A DNA stretch of 64,000 bases from Armillaria gallica (taxonomy: Eukaryota; Basidiomycota; Agaricomycetes; Agaricales; Physalacriaceae), in NCBI GenBank assembly GCA_037576215.1, contig JBANDB010000002.1, positions 4,216,001 to 4,280,000 of the forward strand. Reading direction: 5' to 3'. The notes beneath the pieces were generated by a model. It did not search any database. It worked only from the letters and a program-made list of their open reading frames with translations, and had not been told where the DNA came from. The translations under genes and the position numbers were made by a program. Positions 11,678 to 21,798 of this stretch are shown piece by piece; position 1 is the stretch's first letter; every line of letters starts with the position of its first letter.

Positions 11678-13308
11678 ATGTCTCCTTCTCTGCGCCAGCG
11701 TTTCTTCTTAAAAATCAAGGATTCTCCAACTCAGTCGCTGCAGCATTCACAGGGCACAACTGGAAGTACTGACAGTTCGTTCTTCCGTATTCATCGTTTC
11801 CTCTGCTCAATATATATCGATTTAGCGACGTTAATCCCGGAATCAGATCCCCAGACAGACGCGAGCGCTCCCACTGCCCTCTCTTCCGACCCCTCTGTAT
11901 CCGACAGAGACCACGATACATCTTTGTCCACCACTCTGGCTAACATTCATCGCGTTCCGTTCTATCGACGCAGAAACAACAAGTCAGATGCAGCTTTATC
12001 TTCTTCCATCATCAAGCCTCCCACACGTCGCAGACGCGCAAAACCATCTTTCCTTTCCCGTGTTGTCCATAGAGTCGTTCCCTGTGTACCCGATTCTAGT
12101 GCTCCTCAGCCGGATTCCGATACGGCGCCGTCCGATCCATTAGCCGCCCAACTAGACAGTCATCTCAACCCACCTGTATCTTCTGATGTTGCAAATCAGC
12201 CTGATAATAGCGCTGCCTTAGATCTTCCTCACGTAATGACTCAAGAATCGTCTTCGCCGCAGGACCCAGACGTCATCGTGCCACCACCTTCCAGCGTCTA
12301 TCTGTTACCTCAGGACGAGACCGACGGTGTCACCTCGGGTGCGGTCCAGCCCCCAGGTTCTACCGGTGAACCTATTGCGCGAACGCCGACTAGAGACACA
12401 GATGATTCCGAGGCCACCAGTTATATGGACGATGATGGGGATGATACGCAAATTGATATGCAAGCCGAAGAAGATCGTCTGATCAGGAATGGCGGATGTG
12501 GAATACCCATCGGGCCGGTACTTATTACCTTGCTTTCGTTTATTATTCAGTGCTTATGCGCTTCTTCGTCAACGCCAGGACGGCATGCCGCAGCCCCTTC
12601 TACCGCCCATAGCTCCTCATCATGCTGGACGCAAGTGTTTAGTTCTCGACCTCGATGAGACCTTGGTGCATAGCAGCTTTAGGGTGACTTGACTTTTCTC
12701 TTTTGTATTCACTCTGATTGTTACTGGGTGTAGCAGGCCGTGCAAAACGCTGATTTTATTGTCCCCGTCGAGATTGAATATACTTGGCATCAATTCCACG
12801 TGTTGAAACGACCGGGAGTTGACGCCTTTCTCAAGAAAATGGGTGAACTGTACGAGGTCGTTGTGTTCACAGCAAGTTTAAGCAAGGTGAGTTCTGCTAG
12901 ACTGGGCCCAGCACTGTCTTGACTGACGTTCCTTACAGTATGCTGATCCAGTGTTAGATAAGTTGGACATCCACCAGGCTGTGGCACATCGCCTATTCCG
13001 AGAAAGCTGTTATAGCCATAATGGTAACTATGTTAAAGTGCGTTCATACGTTGTACGTTTGCGTCAACTCTGCTAAACCCGTTGGAATCTTTCAGGACCT
13101 CTCTCAATTAGGCAGAGCCATCACAGACACCATAATTCTGGACAACTCCCCAGCCTCTTACATCTTTCATCCTAACAACGCGGTTCCTGTCTCCTCATGG
13201 TTTAATGACCCACACGACGCTGAGCTCGTAGACCTCATACCTTTTCTGATTGACCTCACTTCGGTACCTGATGTTAGAGGCATTCTGAATCCTGCTCGAT
13301 GTCAATGA
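11678..13308 (+). CDS. PSR1: Psr-type FCP1/SCP family protein phosphatase, paralog 2
   Basis: A second Psr-like phosphatase with the same architecture as the gene at 1078: a disordered N-terminus with the basic Cys patch ([12 protein letters not shown]), the [15 protein letters not shown] block, then the catalytic domain with [29 protein letters not shown] and [13 protein letters not shown]. Introns at 12518-12578, 12684-12736, 12887-12938 and 13038-13095 fall at the same codons as in paralog 1, and the internal exons are the same size (105, 150 and 99 nt). The third exon has a tandem TAG-CAG acceptor at 12731-12736. The first ~60 residues are less certain: a short in-frame intron between about 11789 and 11827 is possible. 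It is divergently oriented to the bZIP gene (130 bp apart), so the two may share a promoter. Confidence 0.88.
12731..12736 (+). other. Tandem NAGNAG splice acceptor (TAGCAG)
   Basis: Two AG acceptors three bases apart precede the catalytic-domain exon of the second Psr paralog. Use of the second gives a 150-nt exon exactly matching the other paralog; use of the first adds one Gln codon. Both keep the frame. Confidence 0.6.
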
Positions 13309-13605
13309 CATGCGACGAGCTTGCCACATACGTGCGCTTACTTTCCAATAACTGGTGTCCTACGACGCCATCCATTCGTTGCATCAATTTATAATCTATT
13401 TTGGGATCTTTCTTGGGTTAAAGTCTGTCACGCATACACATTGCTTTGCATATGTAGCCTTCTTACAGTATTGTATTAACACCGTTGCAACGATTTCACG
13501 ACCTTTCATGATGAGCAGTAAATATTAGTGAATGCTGGACAGAGAGCAACCAAACCATAAGTATACAAGTACTATGCTCCGAGCTTCATAAATCATTAGT
13601 CTACT

Positions 13606-16176
13606 TTACGGGCCCTCAACGCTCCGACTTGCTCCAAGACGCGCCCCCAGCATTGGATCCCCTCCCGCTGTATGATCCCTTATCCCGCCACCCAGACTGA
13701 CCCGCGCCTTCTGACCTATCAGAACGAGATGACGTTCTCTCCCGATTGTTCCAAGGTTGCCGCTTCCTTCCTTCCTCCCAGCCTTGTTTCGGCGGCGGAC
13801 CATTGTCAGAATCATAGGTGCGAGGCGGTCTCTCCTGATTATTCCAGGACTGCCGGTTCTTCCCTTCCTCCCAACCTGTCTCTGTGGTTGACGATTGTCA
13901 GAATCGTAGGTATGACGTGGTCGCTCCTGATTATTCCAGGATTGCCGGTTCTCCCAGCCCTGTTTCTGCGGTCGACGATTGTCTGAGTCGTAGGTGCGAG
14001 ATGGGCTCCTCTGCTTATCCCAACCTCCTCTGTCAGGCCGACGGCCGTTAGTCTGGAACCGCCCGTCATTCTTGCCGCGAAATCTATCTTGTTTATTGGA
14101 GCGCCCCCATCGATCTTGCTCGACCTCATTAGCAACCCGCCCGTACTCGTCCTCATCGCGAAACTCCTCGGTTGCCTCCTCGGTTGCAGTTTCCTCGACG
14201 TCGTCAACGAGAGGCTCATTACCGGATTCGGTGTTATAACCTTCCTTCGAAATAATTCTTACTTGCACAGCGCTCGTGTCATAGCTTTGTTGCTGGCGAA
14301 AGAATGCTGTCCCAAAAGTGCCGGGCGCCTTGTATGCGATTCCGCCTGAGACGTACGCCTCCACCTGGTTTTGACCCACAGCGTCGGCAAATTTCGGTAC
14401 CACTTGTAATATAGTTGCAACCTCGCTACGGAGACGCTGTTCAGCACCTCCATGTGATACTTGTATGCGTTTCGCGGAAGAAAGATCCTTTTCGTCGGGG
14501 AAAGGCACGTGTCCGTGCTGTATTTTGGTTAGAAGGTCGGGTGTGATATCTAAACAAGGTCTGTAGTGAAGCTTTTGGAGGAAGATGATTGCACAAACGT
14601 CGGATTTCTATAGGTACAGCGGCTTTAATTCCACTGAGAGACACGAAGTTCATTTGGTCTGACGGGACCACTTCCGTGATTTGAGCACTCCGCTTCCCCA
14701 AGTTCCTGCCACATGCGTGCTTCAGGTGGGACAAACGGCGGTCAGCGCTGACGAAATCATTGATGATTTTTCCTCACCATATGGAGATACTCTTCTATTG
14801 ATTCAGCTGGATGAAAGATCATGACGCTCCCGCAGGGTTCAATGTCACATTTGAACAAGGCTAGACTCAAAAAATCAGCGATAGCTTCGAGGAGTGGGTC
14901 AAGACTAACTGGAATCAGCGGAGATTATATAGGCTTTGATTTTTTGATCGTATGCAAGGTCATCCTTGGATCTTACGATGCACGCCGTCACGGCTTTTCT
15001 GTAAAGACCGTCATACACCTCTTGAGACATTTCACCGTTTGAGGTGTATATTAAAGTCCTGCCGGATGATGCTACACCGCAAGAATGTACGTTAGGTGTG
15101 AGAGTATGGTGCAGCTGAGAGACGAGACCTTACAGATAATGTCGGTTATAAAGGTCCAGTAATCGTCCCCAAAGTTGTTGACACCATTATCGGCAGGTAA
15201 GAAGGAAAGCCGTGGTGAAAAGTTCCTACGAGATGATATTTTAATCAATATTACAGCACCATCTTCCCAAGTTCAGAATTTTACCATGTTCGAAAGTAAC
15301 ACTCGGAGAAGGAGACATTCCGTTCGTAACTCCATTTTAACTTTTGTTCGACATTCATTAGACAGACGATGGGCGTTCTCTCGGAAGAAGGAACATAATG
15401 CGTTCTCAAAGCGCCTATCTTTGCTCTTGGATTAAACCTAGCGAGTGCCTCGAAGAGTCTGGAAATGCATGCTACATTGATTGCTTGCGAGAAACATTGG
15501 GAACGACATACGTTTTATCGGGCTCAAAATCGCAAAGAATGAGTGACTTGCATTCATGAGGGTCGTAACATGATAGTGCAGAAGCGAGAGTGTCAAGTCC
15601 GGAGATTAACGCCCTAGTATTCTATGTCAGAACGAAGCGAGGCATAAACCTAAGTAAACGCACACATCCGCTGTTCGCGCTGCTTCCGACACCTCAGCTG
15701 TATCAACAAGCTCGACCGACCGCCTATCTTGGGCCCGTAAGAAAGCGTGAACATCTGTAGCAGTAGATAATTCCTTAAAAAGAACGATTGTCTTGGATAC
15801 TTCTGGTTCGGAAGGAAGCTTGTCAATTAGATCGGCAATGGTGCTGGGTTGATCTTTTTCCGACACACAAGCTGCGATAATCGAATGTCCGAGCGTGGCT
15901 GCTTCCACAGTTTCTGAAATAGCAAGGAAAGGGATCGTCAAAGAGTTCTCGATAGCCGCCTGCTTGCTTTTCTGAGAGATCATGAGTGAATGCGAGATGA
16001 TTGATTGTCACAGTGAAAAACAGTACCTTTCCACGAATCCCAGCATCTTGCGAAACTTTCGGCGTTACTGATACATCTGTAGCCAGCAAACGAGTATTTG
16101 AGAACGAACGAGCTCGAAGCGTCGGAGGAGCGACCAGTCTCAAAGGAACTCGACGCGAGAGAAAAAAACGAAGCAT
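13606..16176 (-). CDS. Mitochondrial-targeted protein with C-terminal R/D/N/Q-rich repeats, function unknown
   Basis: No family recognised. The ATG at 16176 opens a classic mitochondrial presequence (Arg/Leu/Phe/Ser-rich, no acids for about 30 residues: LRFFLSRRVPLRLVAPP, then SFSNTRLLA). Introns are placed at 15972-16026 and about 15611-15660 and at several points downstream; together the exons would encode roughly 700-800 residues with globular-looking stretches (VSKTIVLFKELSTATDVHAF; FGDDYWTFITDI; QMNFVSLSGIKAAVP; VEAYVSGGIAYKAPGTFG). The C-terminus is a hydrophilic tail made of about 30-residue repeats rich in Arg, Asp, Asn and Gln. Three places do not join cleanly: near 15491-15496 (two good frames separated by one base), near 14900-14990 (intron phases disagree) and inside the repeats at 13876. 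The joins are therefore provisional; two adjacent genes are a less likely alternative because I see no internal promoter or start. Confidence 0.5.
13734..14004 (-). repeat. Three tandem repeats of about 85-94 bp inside a coding exon
   Basis: Copies at 13734-13827, 13828-13919 and 13920-14004 share a core encoding, on the minus strand, a TYDSDN segment, a Gly-Trp-Glu segment and a W-N-N-(Q/R)-E-R segment. They code for the low-complexity tail of the mitochondrial-targeted protein. The middle copy lacks one base (between 13876 and 13877) that both neighbours have, and this switches the reading frame for the remaining copy. Confidence 0.8.
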
Positions 16177-16286
16177 GCTCGGAATCGGTCCGAGTTCCGG
16201 AGTTGATCTTCACGAGCACGTGATATGTTCGAGCAGCCGACCTTCAAGCTTGAACTGTAACTTGTATTCTATCCATTTCTATCATC

Positions 16287-17369
16287 ATGTCGGGCGGTAT
16301 GTTTTTCAATATTATAGGTGCTGGTGCTGGAATAAAGCCTTGTACAGAGCCAGCATCTGCCCATCGTACTATGGACGCCAAGAAGATCGTATTCATCACT
16401 CTGACTGCGGTGTTGAGCGTCGCCGTCGTCGCCATCGTCGTTTTTGCCATTCGAGAGATTCAAGCTAAAAAGACAGTCGTTCACAGATATTTGTTTCGCT
16501 GTAATCACTCTGCCAACACTTTGCTACATTCGGATTCAGAAAAGGCGATACGCAACATAGACTACCCGTCTACAGAGACACCCTCCTCAACCCCCGAACT
16601 CTCTACAAAAAACCATACTTCTACGCTTGCTAGACTGTCTCGGACTGTTGAACAGGATATTGCGCTCTCGCACTCCCGCACGTCGTCTGTTGACATTGCC
16701 TTTCCCCTGCTATCAACTTTCACACACGTCGACGCAAACACCGCTGCCGCGATGTCTATACAAGCGGGACTCCAGTGCATGTCAAGACGAGGAATACTTC
16801 GGAAAGAACCTCACGAAGAGTCGACTTCTTCGGAAACCATCTCTGACTTTGTGGATAGCTTGTCTTTCCAAAGTATATCGAGTTCATCGATGACCTCTAT
16901 TTCTTCGGTGGCCACAGAATTTAGCTTTTTGGACGAAGAGCGCGAAGACGAAACCTACCAAGTTCAGAGAGCGCAGACGCAGAGTATGGAGATTCACCGA
17001 GGCATCCTATTGACATGGGAGGTGTTACGTGCATCAGTCGCAGACACTCCAGAAGTCGTCATCTCTACCGTCCCAGTCGACAGTGAAGCTCAACCTCCGT
17101 CTCTCGGCACGGATACAAGTCTCTTACACGTCCAAGCACCATCAATACTAATCACGCATCCTAGTACGAGCACCATTGAATCCAGCACTAGCAGTGTGTC
17201 CATTGACTTAGCTGATTTCCCCCTCCCTCCTACGCTTGGCGTCGTACCGGTTGGCAAACTGATGGTATCTGCAGACGTTGTCACGGGTGGCCGTCTAGAT
17301 TTCGGCGATTCCGACAAGCGGTCGACTGTGGAGCAGTTCATCATGCTCTACGGAAATACTGAGATGTAG
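16287..17369 (+). CDS. Single-pass membrane protein with Ser/Thr-rich cytosolic region, unknown
   Basis: No family recognised. A 10-nt first exon (16287-16296, four codons shared) is followed by a 51-nt intron (16297-16347) with a strong GTATGT donor and TTGTACAG acceptor; because the intron is a multiple of three without a stop it can be mistaken for coding. The mature protein of about 343 residues begins MSGEPASAHRTMDAKK, followed by one transmembrane helix (IVFITLTAVLSVAVVAIVVFAI) and a basic stop-transfer stretch, then a long Ser/Thr/Glu-rich region likely in the cytosol. There is no cleavable signal peptide. It shares a 110-bp divergent promoter with the mitochondrial-targeted protein. 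Confidence 0.7.
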   Translation: MSGGMFFNIIGAGAGIKPCTEPASAHRTMDAKKIVFITLTAVLSVAVVAIVVFAIREIQAKKTVVHRYLFRCNHSANTLLHSDSEKAIRNIDYPSTETPSSTPELSTKNHTSTLARLSRTVEQDIALSHSRTSSVDIAFPLLSTFTHVDANTAAAMSIQAGLQCMSRRGILRKEPHEESTSSETISDFVDSLSFQSISSSSMTSISSVATEFSFLDEEREDETYQVQRAQTQSMEIHRGILLTWEVLRASVADTPEVVISTVPVDSEAQPPSLGTDTSLLHVQAPSILITHPSTSTIESSTSSVSIDLADFPLPPTLGVVPVGKLMVSADVVTGGRLDFGDSDKRSTVEQFIMLYGNTEM

Positions 17370-17930
17370 AAAGATCAGGTTATCATAGAAAGGCATCTGT
17401 TTGTATGATATTGGCGTTTTTTATGGAAAATGTACTTCTATGACTCTTCACCATCTCCGTCCGATGAAGCAGGAATACTTTTCCTGCCGTCTTCGCTTAT
17501 GCTACTGAAGAAAGCAAGTGTCGCTATTCTCACCGGCGTCTTCCCTGTTGCTACTCAAAGGATCTTCACAGTGCTTGCTAATGGTCGGTTAGACTTGTCT
17601 AAATAACTGGGTATCCGCTTCAAGAACGATGAAAAGACACGGTGTCACCAAGGGCTGGCACGAAGAACACAACATCTCTGAAGACTGGGAACAACCTGTG
17701 CATGCGAACTTTCGCAAAGTTGGCGAACTGATTCCGACCAGTATGTAGAACCTGAGAATGCTATATTTCATCATGTCGACTCAGAAGTGGCATGGAAACA
17801 AATGGTAGCCAGTTGGCAACAGAAGGTACAAGATGTTTGGTGATGCAGATGCTATAAAACAGTTAGAAATTACAAAGTTTACTCCCACCCAACCATCCCT
17901 TTCAATTAGTCCTTCCCCGCGCACATGCCT
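17370..17930. other. Convergent intergenic stretch, no gene seen
   Basis: This lies between the 3' ends of the single-pass membrane protein and MMS2. A short minus-strand open frame (about 17589-17774) has no recognisable motif. Nothing else is recognised. Confidence 0.5.
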
Positions 17931-18506
17931 TCAAAACATGGAGCCCTCTGGCGGTTGAGGAAGCTTCCTGTTATGGAACGATGCCATCTCCCTAAAATAT
18001 CGTTGATTAGCTTGACGAAGAGGATCGTAAAGCCTGCGCACTTTCTCATCTCTACGAGAACGCTCTCGATGCTGTGGTTGCGAGTCCACCCAGCCAACAC
18101 AGGAACCTTGGTCGGATCAACCATACCGTTCGTCTGGTTGACAAATGGTAGATTGACCTTCGAAAGGAACTGGACAGTCGGAGCGCTATCAGGGTAACTC
18201 TCGCCACAAGTAATCTTAAGGCTGTAGATACGGTTCTCGTGCACGGTCTGCATAGATGTCGATGATCAGTATTACATCGGAGCAGGGTAGCGCGACATAC
18301 GTGTCCTGGACCAATAATCGTGCCATTCCAGTTGCTCATCATGATATCGTCGCCGTCCTCCAAACCGTACGAGCACGACCCATCGCCAATGCCTTTCTCG
18401 CCCTTTTCAAGTTCTTCGAGTAGTCGGAAGTTTCGTGGAACTACGTATATCAATTTCAGCGTCGCGGCATGCTAGACTAAGAATTAGTAGACTCACTCTT
18501 CGCCAT
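17931..18506 (-). CDS. MMS2: Ubiquitin-conjugating enzyme variant Mms2 (UEV)
   Basis: The catalytically inactive E2 variant that pairs with Ubc13 to build Lys63-linked ubiquitin chains in error-free post-replication repair. Four exons: 18497-18506 (only 10 nt, encoding MAK), 18301-18440, 18042-18247 and 17931-17991, joined by introns of 50-57 nt. The product is about 139 residues, the normal family length. Visible features: the [16 protein letters not shown] opening, [12 protein letters not shown], the E2-fold core [20 protein letters not shown], and the position where active E2s have their cysteine reads [10 protein letters not shown] with no Cys, as expected for a UEV. It ends [11 protein letters not shown]. 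The start is set by the GTGAGT donor immediately after codon 3. It is head-to-head with HSE1 across 204 bp, a likely shared promoter. Confidence 0.95.
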
Positions 18507-18710
18507 CGCAGGGAGGATGACAAGGAACACTAAAGTTCGTAGTAAAGGGACCAAATTTCATCATCATATAATTTGGTCCGAAACGGGATTGTTTTCGGAA
18601 CCCGTACAGCCACAGCCTGAGAGCCATTCCTCATCGCATCTTCGACGTCCGCAGCTTCCTCTCTCTCTTTATACCATTACCTTTCTCAGAAAGTGCACCA
18701 AATATCGTAA

Positions 18711-21452
18711 ATGTTTGGAGGAGGCTCTACGAATCCATACGATGAGGTCGTCAGTGCGTCTATTTCCATGCTGGTATCTCACATATGGCCTGCCATTCCT
18801 GATCATCGACCTGAACAGCCAAGACGACAGACGAGAATCTGACGAGTGAAAACTGGGAACTTATTCTGAATCTATGCGACAAAGTTCAGGAAGAAGGCCA
18901 GGAAGGGTGCGTTATTTGTCGTTAGCGATATCACCGCTTACACGCCATTCCAAGGGCTCGCAATGTCATAGCTGCTGTGCTCAAAAGGTTGGCACACCGT
19001 AACCCTAATGTGCAGCTATACGCCCTGTCGCTATCGGAGTCGCTATCCAAGAACTGCAGTATCGAGCTCCATAGGGAGATCGCATCCAGAGCATTTACCC
19101 AGGGACTAGAGAAACTTATCACAGACAGGGTAAGCATGTCCTTGCGTCGCTAACTTTCAAAGAGGCTCATATGAACGCAGACGACACATGAGAAAGTACG
19201 TCGCAGGGCTCTAGGCTTAATCGCAATGTGGACAGCAGAATTCGAGAGTGACTCCACTCTCGGCGTGATGGAGGATTGCTACAACAGTTTACAGGCAAAA
19301 AGTATATTGAACGCACTTCTACATTGTTCTTTCTATTCAACCGTTTACAGATTATAAATTTGAAGCACCGCAAGAGCCTCCGCCACCAACTGTGGACGAC
19401 GAAATTCGTCGAAAGGAGGAAGAGGAGCTTCAGCGTGTCCTCGAAATCTCTATGGCAGACAAAGGGGGAAGAGACCAATGGGCGCGGTACAATGACGCAG
19501 CGTCAAGTGGTGCAGGTGGATCTGGCTCTTCACCAAGTCTCCCTCGCGCATCTGGTTCCTCTAGTTCGTACCAAGCGCCATCATCGTCCTATGAAACGCC
19601 GAGTTACTCATCGGGATATGCCCCTGCACGGACACCTTCACCGAAGCAACCGCAGGTACAGCAATTTGTTACTGCTGTGGCCCCTTCTACTACCACAGCG
19701 ATCGTCTCACCTCCACAAACCAATATCGTCACCCGGGTTCGCGCATTACACACCTTCGAGCCCACGGAACCTGGGGAGCTTGGATTCGAGAAGGGCGATG
19801 TCATCAAAGTGGTTGATCGTGGTTACAAAGACTGGTGGCGAGGCCAGCTTAAAGGAAGAACCGGAATCTTTCCCGTGAACTACGTGGTGCGTAGTCGTAG
19901 CTTCGAAAGATCCCGATGAATGACTTCCATCATAGGAGGCAATGCCTGAACCTACCGCTGCCGAGTTGGGAAGAGAAGCGGAGCAAGAAGCAGCTGTCTT
20001 CGCCCAAGCCGTTAACGTCGAGAAGCTGCTCAACATGCTGAGATCTCTAGACCCAGCCAAGGATAACCTTGCAGATAACGAAGAGATACAAGTACGTCTT
20101 TGTAATATGACTCAATTCAACCCTCAATGAGTCTTGTCATCGTAGGAGCTCTATCGGTCGAGTATGGCTTTACGCCCCAAGATTGTCAAGCTCATTGACA
20201 AGTACAGTCAAAAGCGAGGTATATCTTTTTCTTTTTCTCACCGAGATTAGACCTAACACATATGACTAGCCGATCTTGTATCAATGAACGAGACGTTCGT
20301 CCGCGCACGTACTATATTCGATCGTATGATGGAAGAAAGCCTAGCTCGCCATAGTGCGATGTATGAGCAGCCCCCTTCCGCTACATATCAACCCACAAGC
20401 CAATATCCTGTGGCGCGTCCTGACTCTCGCGGACAGGCGCCACCTGCCTCCTATGCATGGAATCAACAGCCTCAGCAGCCGGCGTATGGCGCGTACCCTC
20501 AGTACGCTGGACAGTATGGTTCCCAACCTCAACCTGTGGCTACGCATATGGACCCCAGCCTTATGGACCCCAGGGACCGTTGCCATATCCTGCTCAAGGT
20601 CAAGGACAACCGGGTCCTGCCCCGGCTCAAGCGGTACCTGCTCCGACGCGGCAAAACTCTATTACAGTCCAAGCGCCGGGAACGGTGTCGAACCAGACGC
20701 AAGGATCCATGCCTTCTGAAGCACAGGGAGCATTGCCTTCACCCTTGCCCGCACAAACACAAGGTTACATGCCCACACAAACACAAGGGCAAGTACCTGC
20801 ACAAACTCAAGCAGCACAAGTTCTAGGACAGGTACCACAGCAGGCCGACCCGACAATTCAGCCTCAGTCGCAAGCTCAGGTGCAACACCAGCAGCAAATT
20901 CAGGGTCGCCAAGTCGCTGCTCCCTATGTCTACGATCCTACCACGACTTATTCCGACCCGAATGTGCAAGCGTGGGCGCAATACTACGCCAAAGGTGGGA
21001 AAGATCTTGCTGGTGCCGTTTACTTCATCTCCGTTCCTGGTGTGACGGACAATTTGCCGCCTCACGCTACGCCTGTGCTCGAACCTCAACCTCAATCACT
21101 CCAGCAGCAACCTCAGCATCAAATGCAAGCTAACGATGCGGGCTCTGTGGAGACGCTTCCATCGCCTTTTGTTTCTGGTGACCACCAGACGCAACCTGTC
21201 GTAGCGAACGAAGGGGGAAGAAGCCCAGTGGCTACTACTTCAACGCCGTCGTGGGTGTTGCCAAAAGTTTCGTCACCAGCAAGACCCCCGGGTGGCGCCA
21301 GTTCTCCCGCCCCAGGTGGTGCTGGAATAGATGGCGGATACGGAAGGTCGCCCTATTATGCCTTGTCGGGCCATATGGCGGGAATGAATATTAGTGGAGA
21401 TCAGACCCAAAGCTCCGCTAATGGGTATCAAGGAGTTGGTGCGACTGCGTGA
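18711..21452 (+). CDS. HSE1: ESCRT-0 component Hse1 (STAM-like)
   Basis: Hse1 pairs with Vps27 on endosomes to sort ubiquitinated cargo. The domains appear in family order: a VHS domain (opening NPYDEVV, then TDENLTSENWELILNLCDKV; exons from 18711 to about 19299), a UIM-like helix (EEEELQRVLEIS, with Val where Ala is usual), an SH3 domain (VRALHTFEPTEPGELGFEKG to GIFPVNYV, about 19735-19886), a GAT/coiled-coil segment (EKLLNMLRSLDPAKDN to KIVKLIDKYSQKR) and a Pro/Gln-rich tail. Introns include 19130-19180, 19887-19935, 20092-20145 and 20219-20269. In the tail the natural P/Q-rich frame shifts at about 20530-20540 by the equivalent of one missing base; without correction the protein would end at 20826 in an unnaturally basic stretch. 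The stop at 21452 belongs to the continued P/Q frame. Confidence 0.88.
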
Positions 21453-21798
21453 GGTGAAGGAACCTTGCACACTTATGATTAATTACCATTTGTCATCCGT
21501 ATATTTATTTTGTGTTCATGTTCATGGGTACTTCTGCAAATTCCATTCTCTTTCTAACCTCAAGAAGGCAATAAAAACCTTGATCCACCTAGAATTTCTT
21601 CACCCGTTGTTAAGCTTCGGATGCATGTGGGCAAATTTGAAATTTCTCTTTTAGACTCTGTTGTGTTCGCCCAAGTGTTTGCCTTTCCTATCAAGAAGTC
21701 TAAAAAGCTCCAGCAACGTTATCATCACGGGTTGAAGCTGTGGATACTAGGACCGGACACGATGCTACCTGTACATACTCCAGTTTTGTTCTGTGACT
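21453..21798. other. Intergenic, no gene seen
   Basis: This is the 3' flank of HSE1 and the upstream region of the P450 gene, both on the plus strand. Short open frames here lack any motif. It presumably holds the HSE1 terminator and P450 promoter; no specific element could be identified. Confidence 0.5.

Noticed and set aside
13672..14349. Several plus-strand open frames opposite the repeat-tail gene
   Set aside because: They are complements of the repeat and low-complexity coding sequence; the minus strand has the mitochondrial presequence and splice sites.
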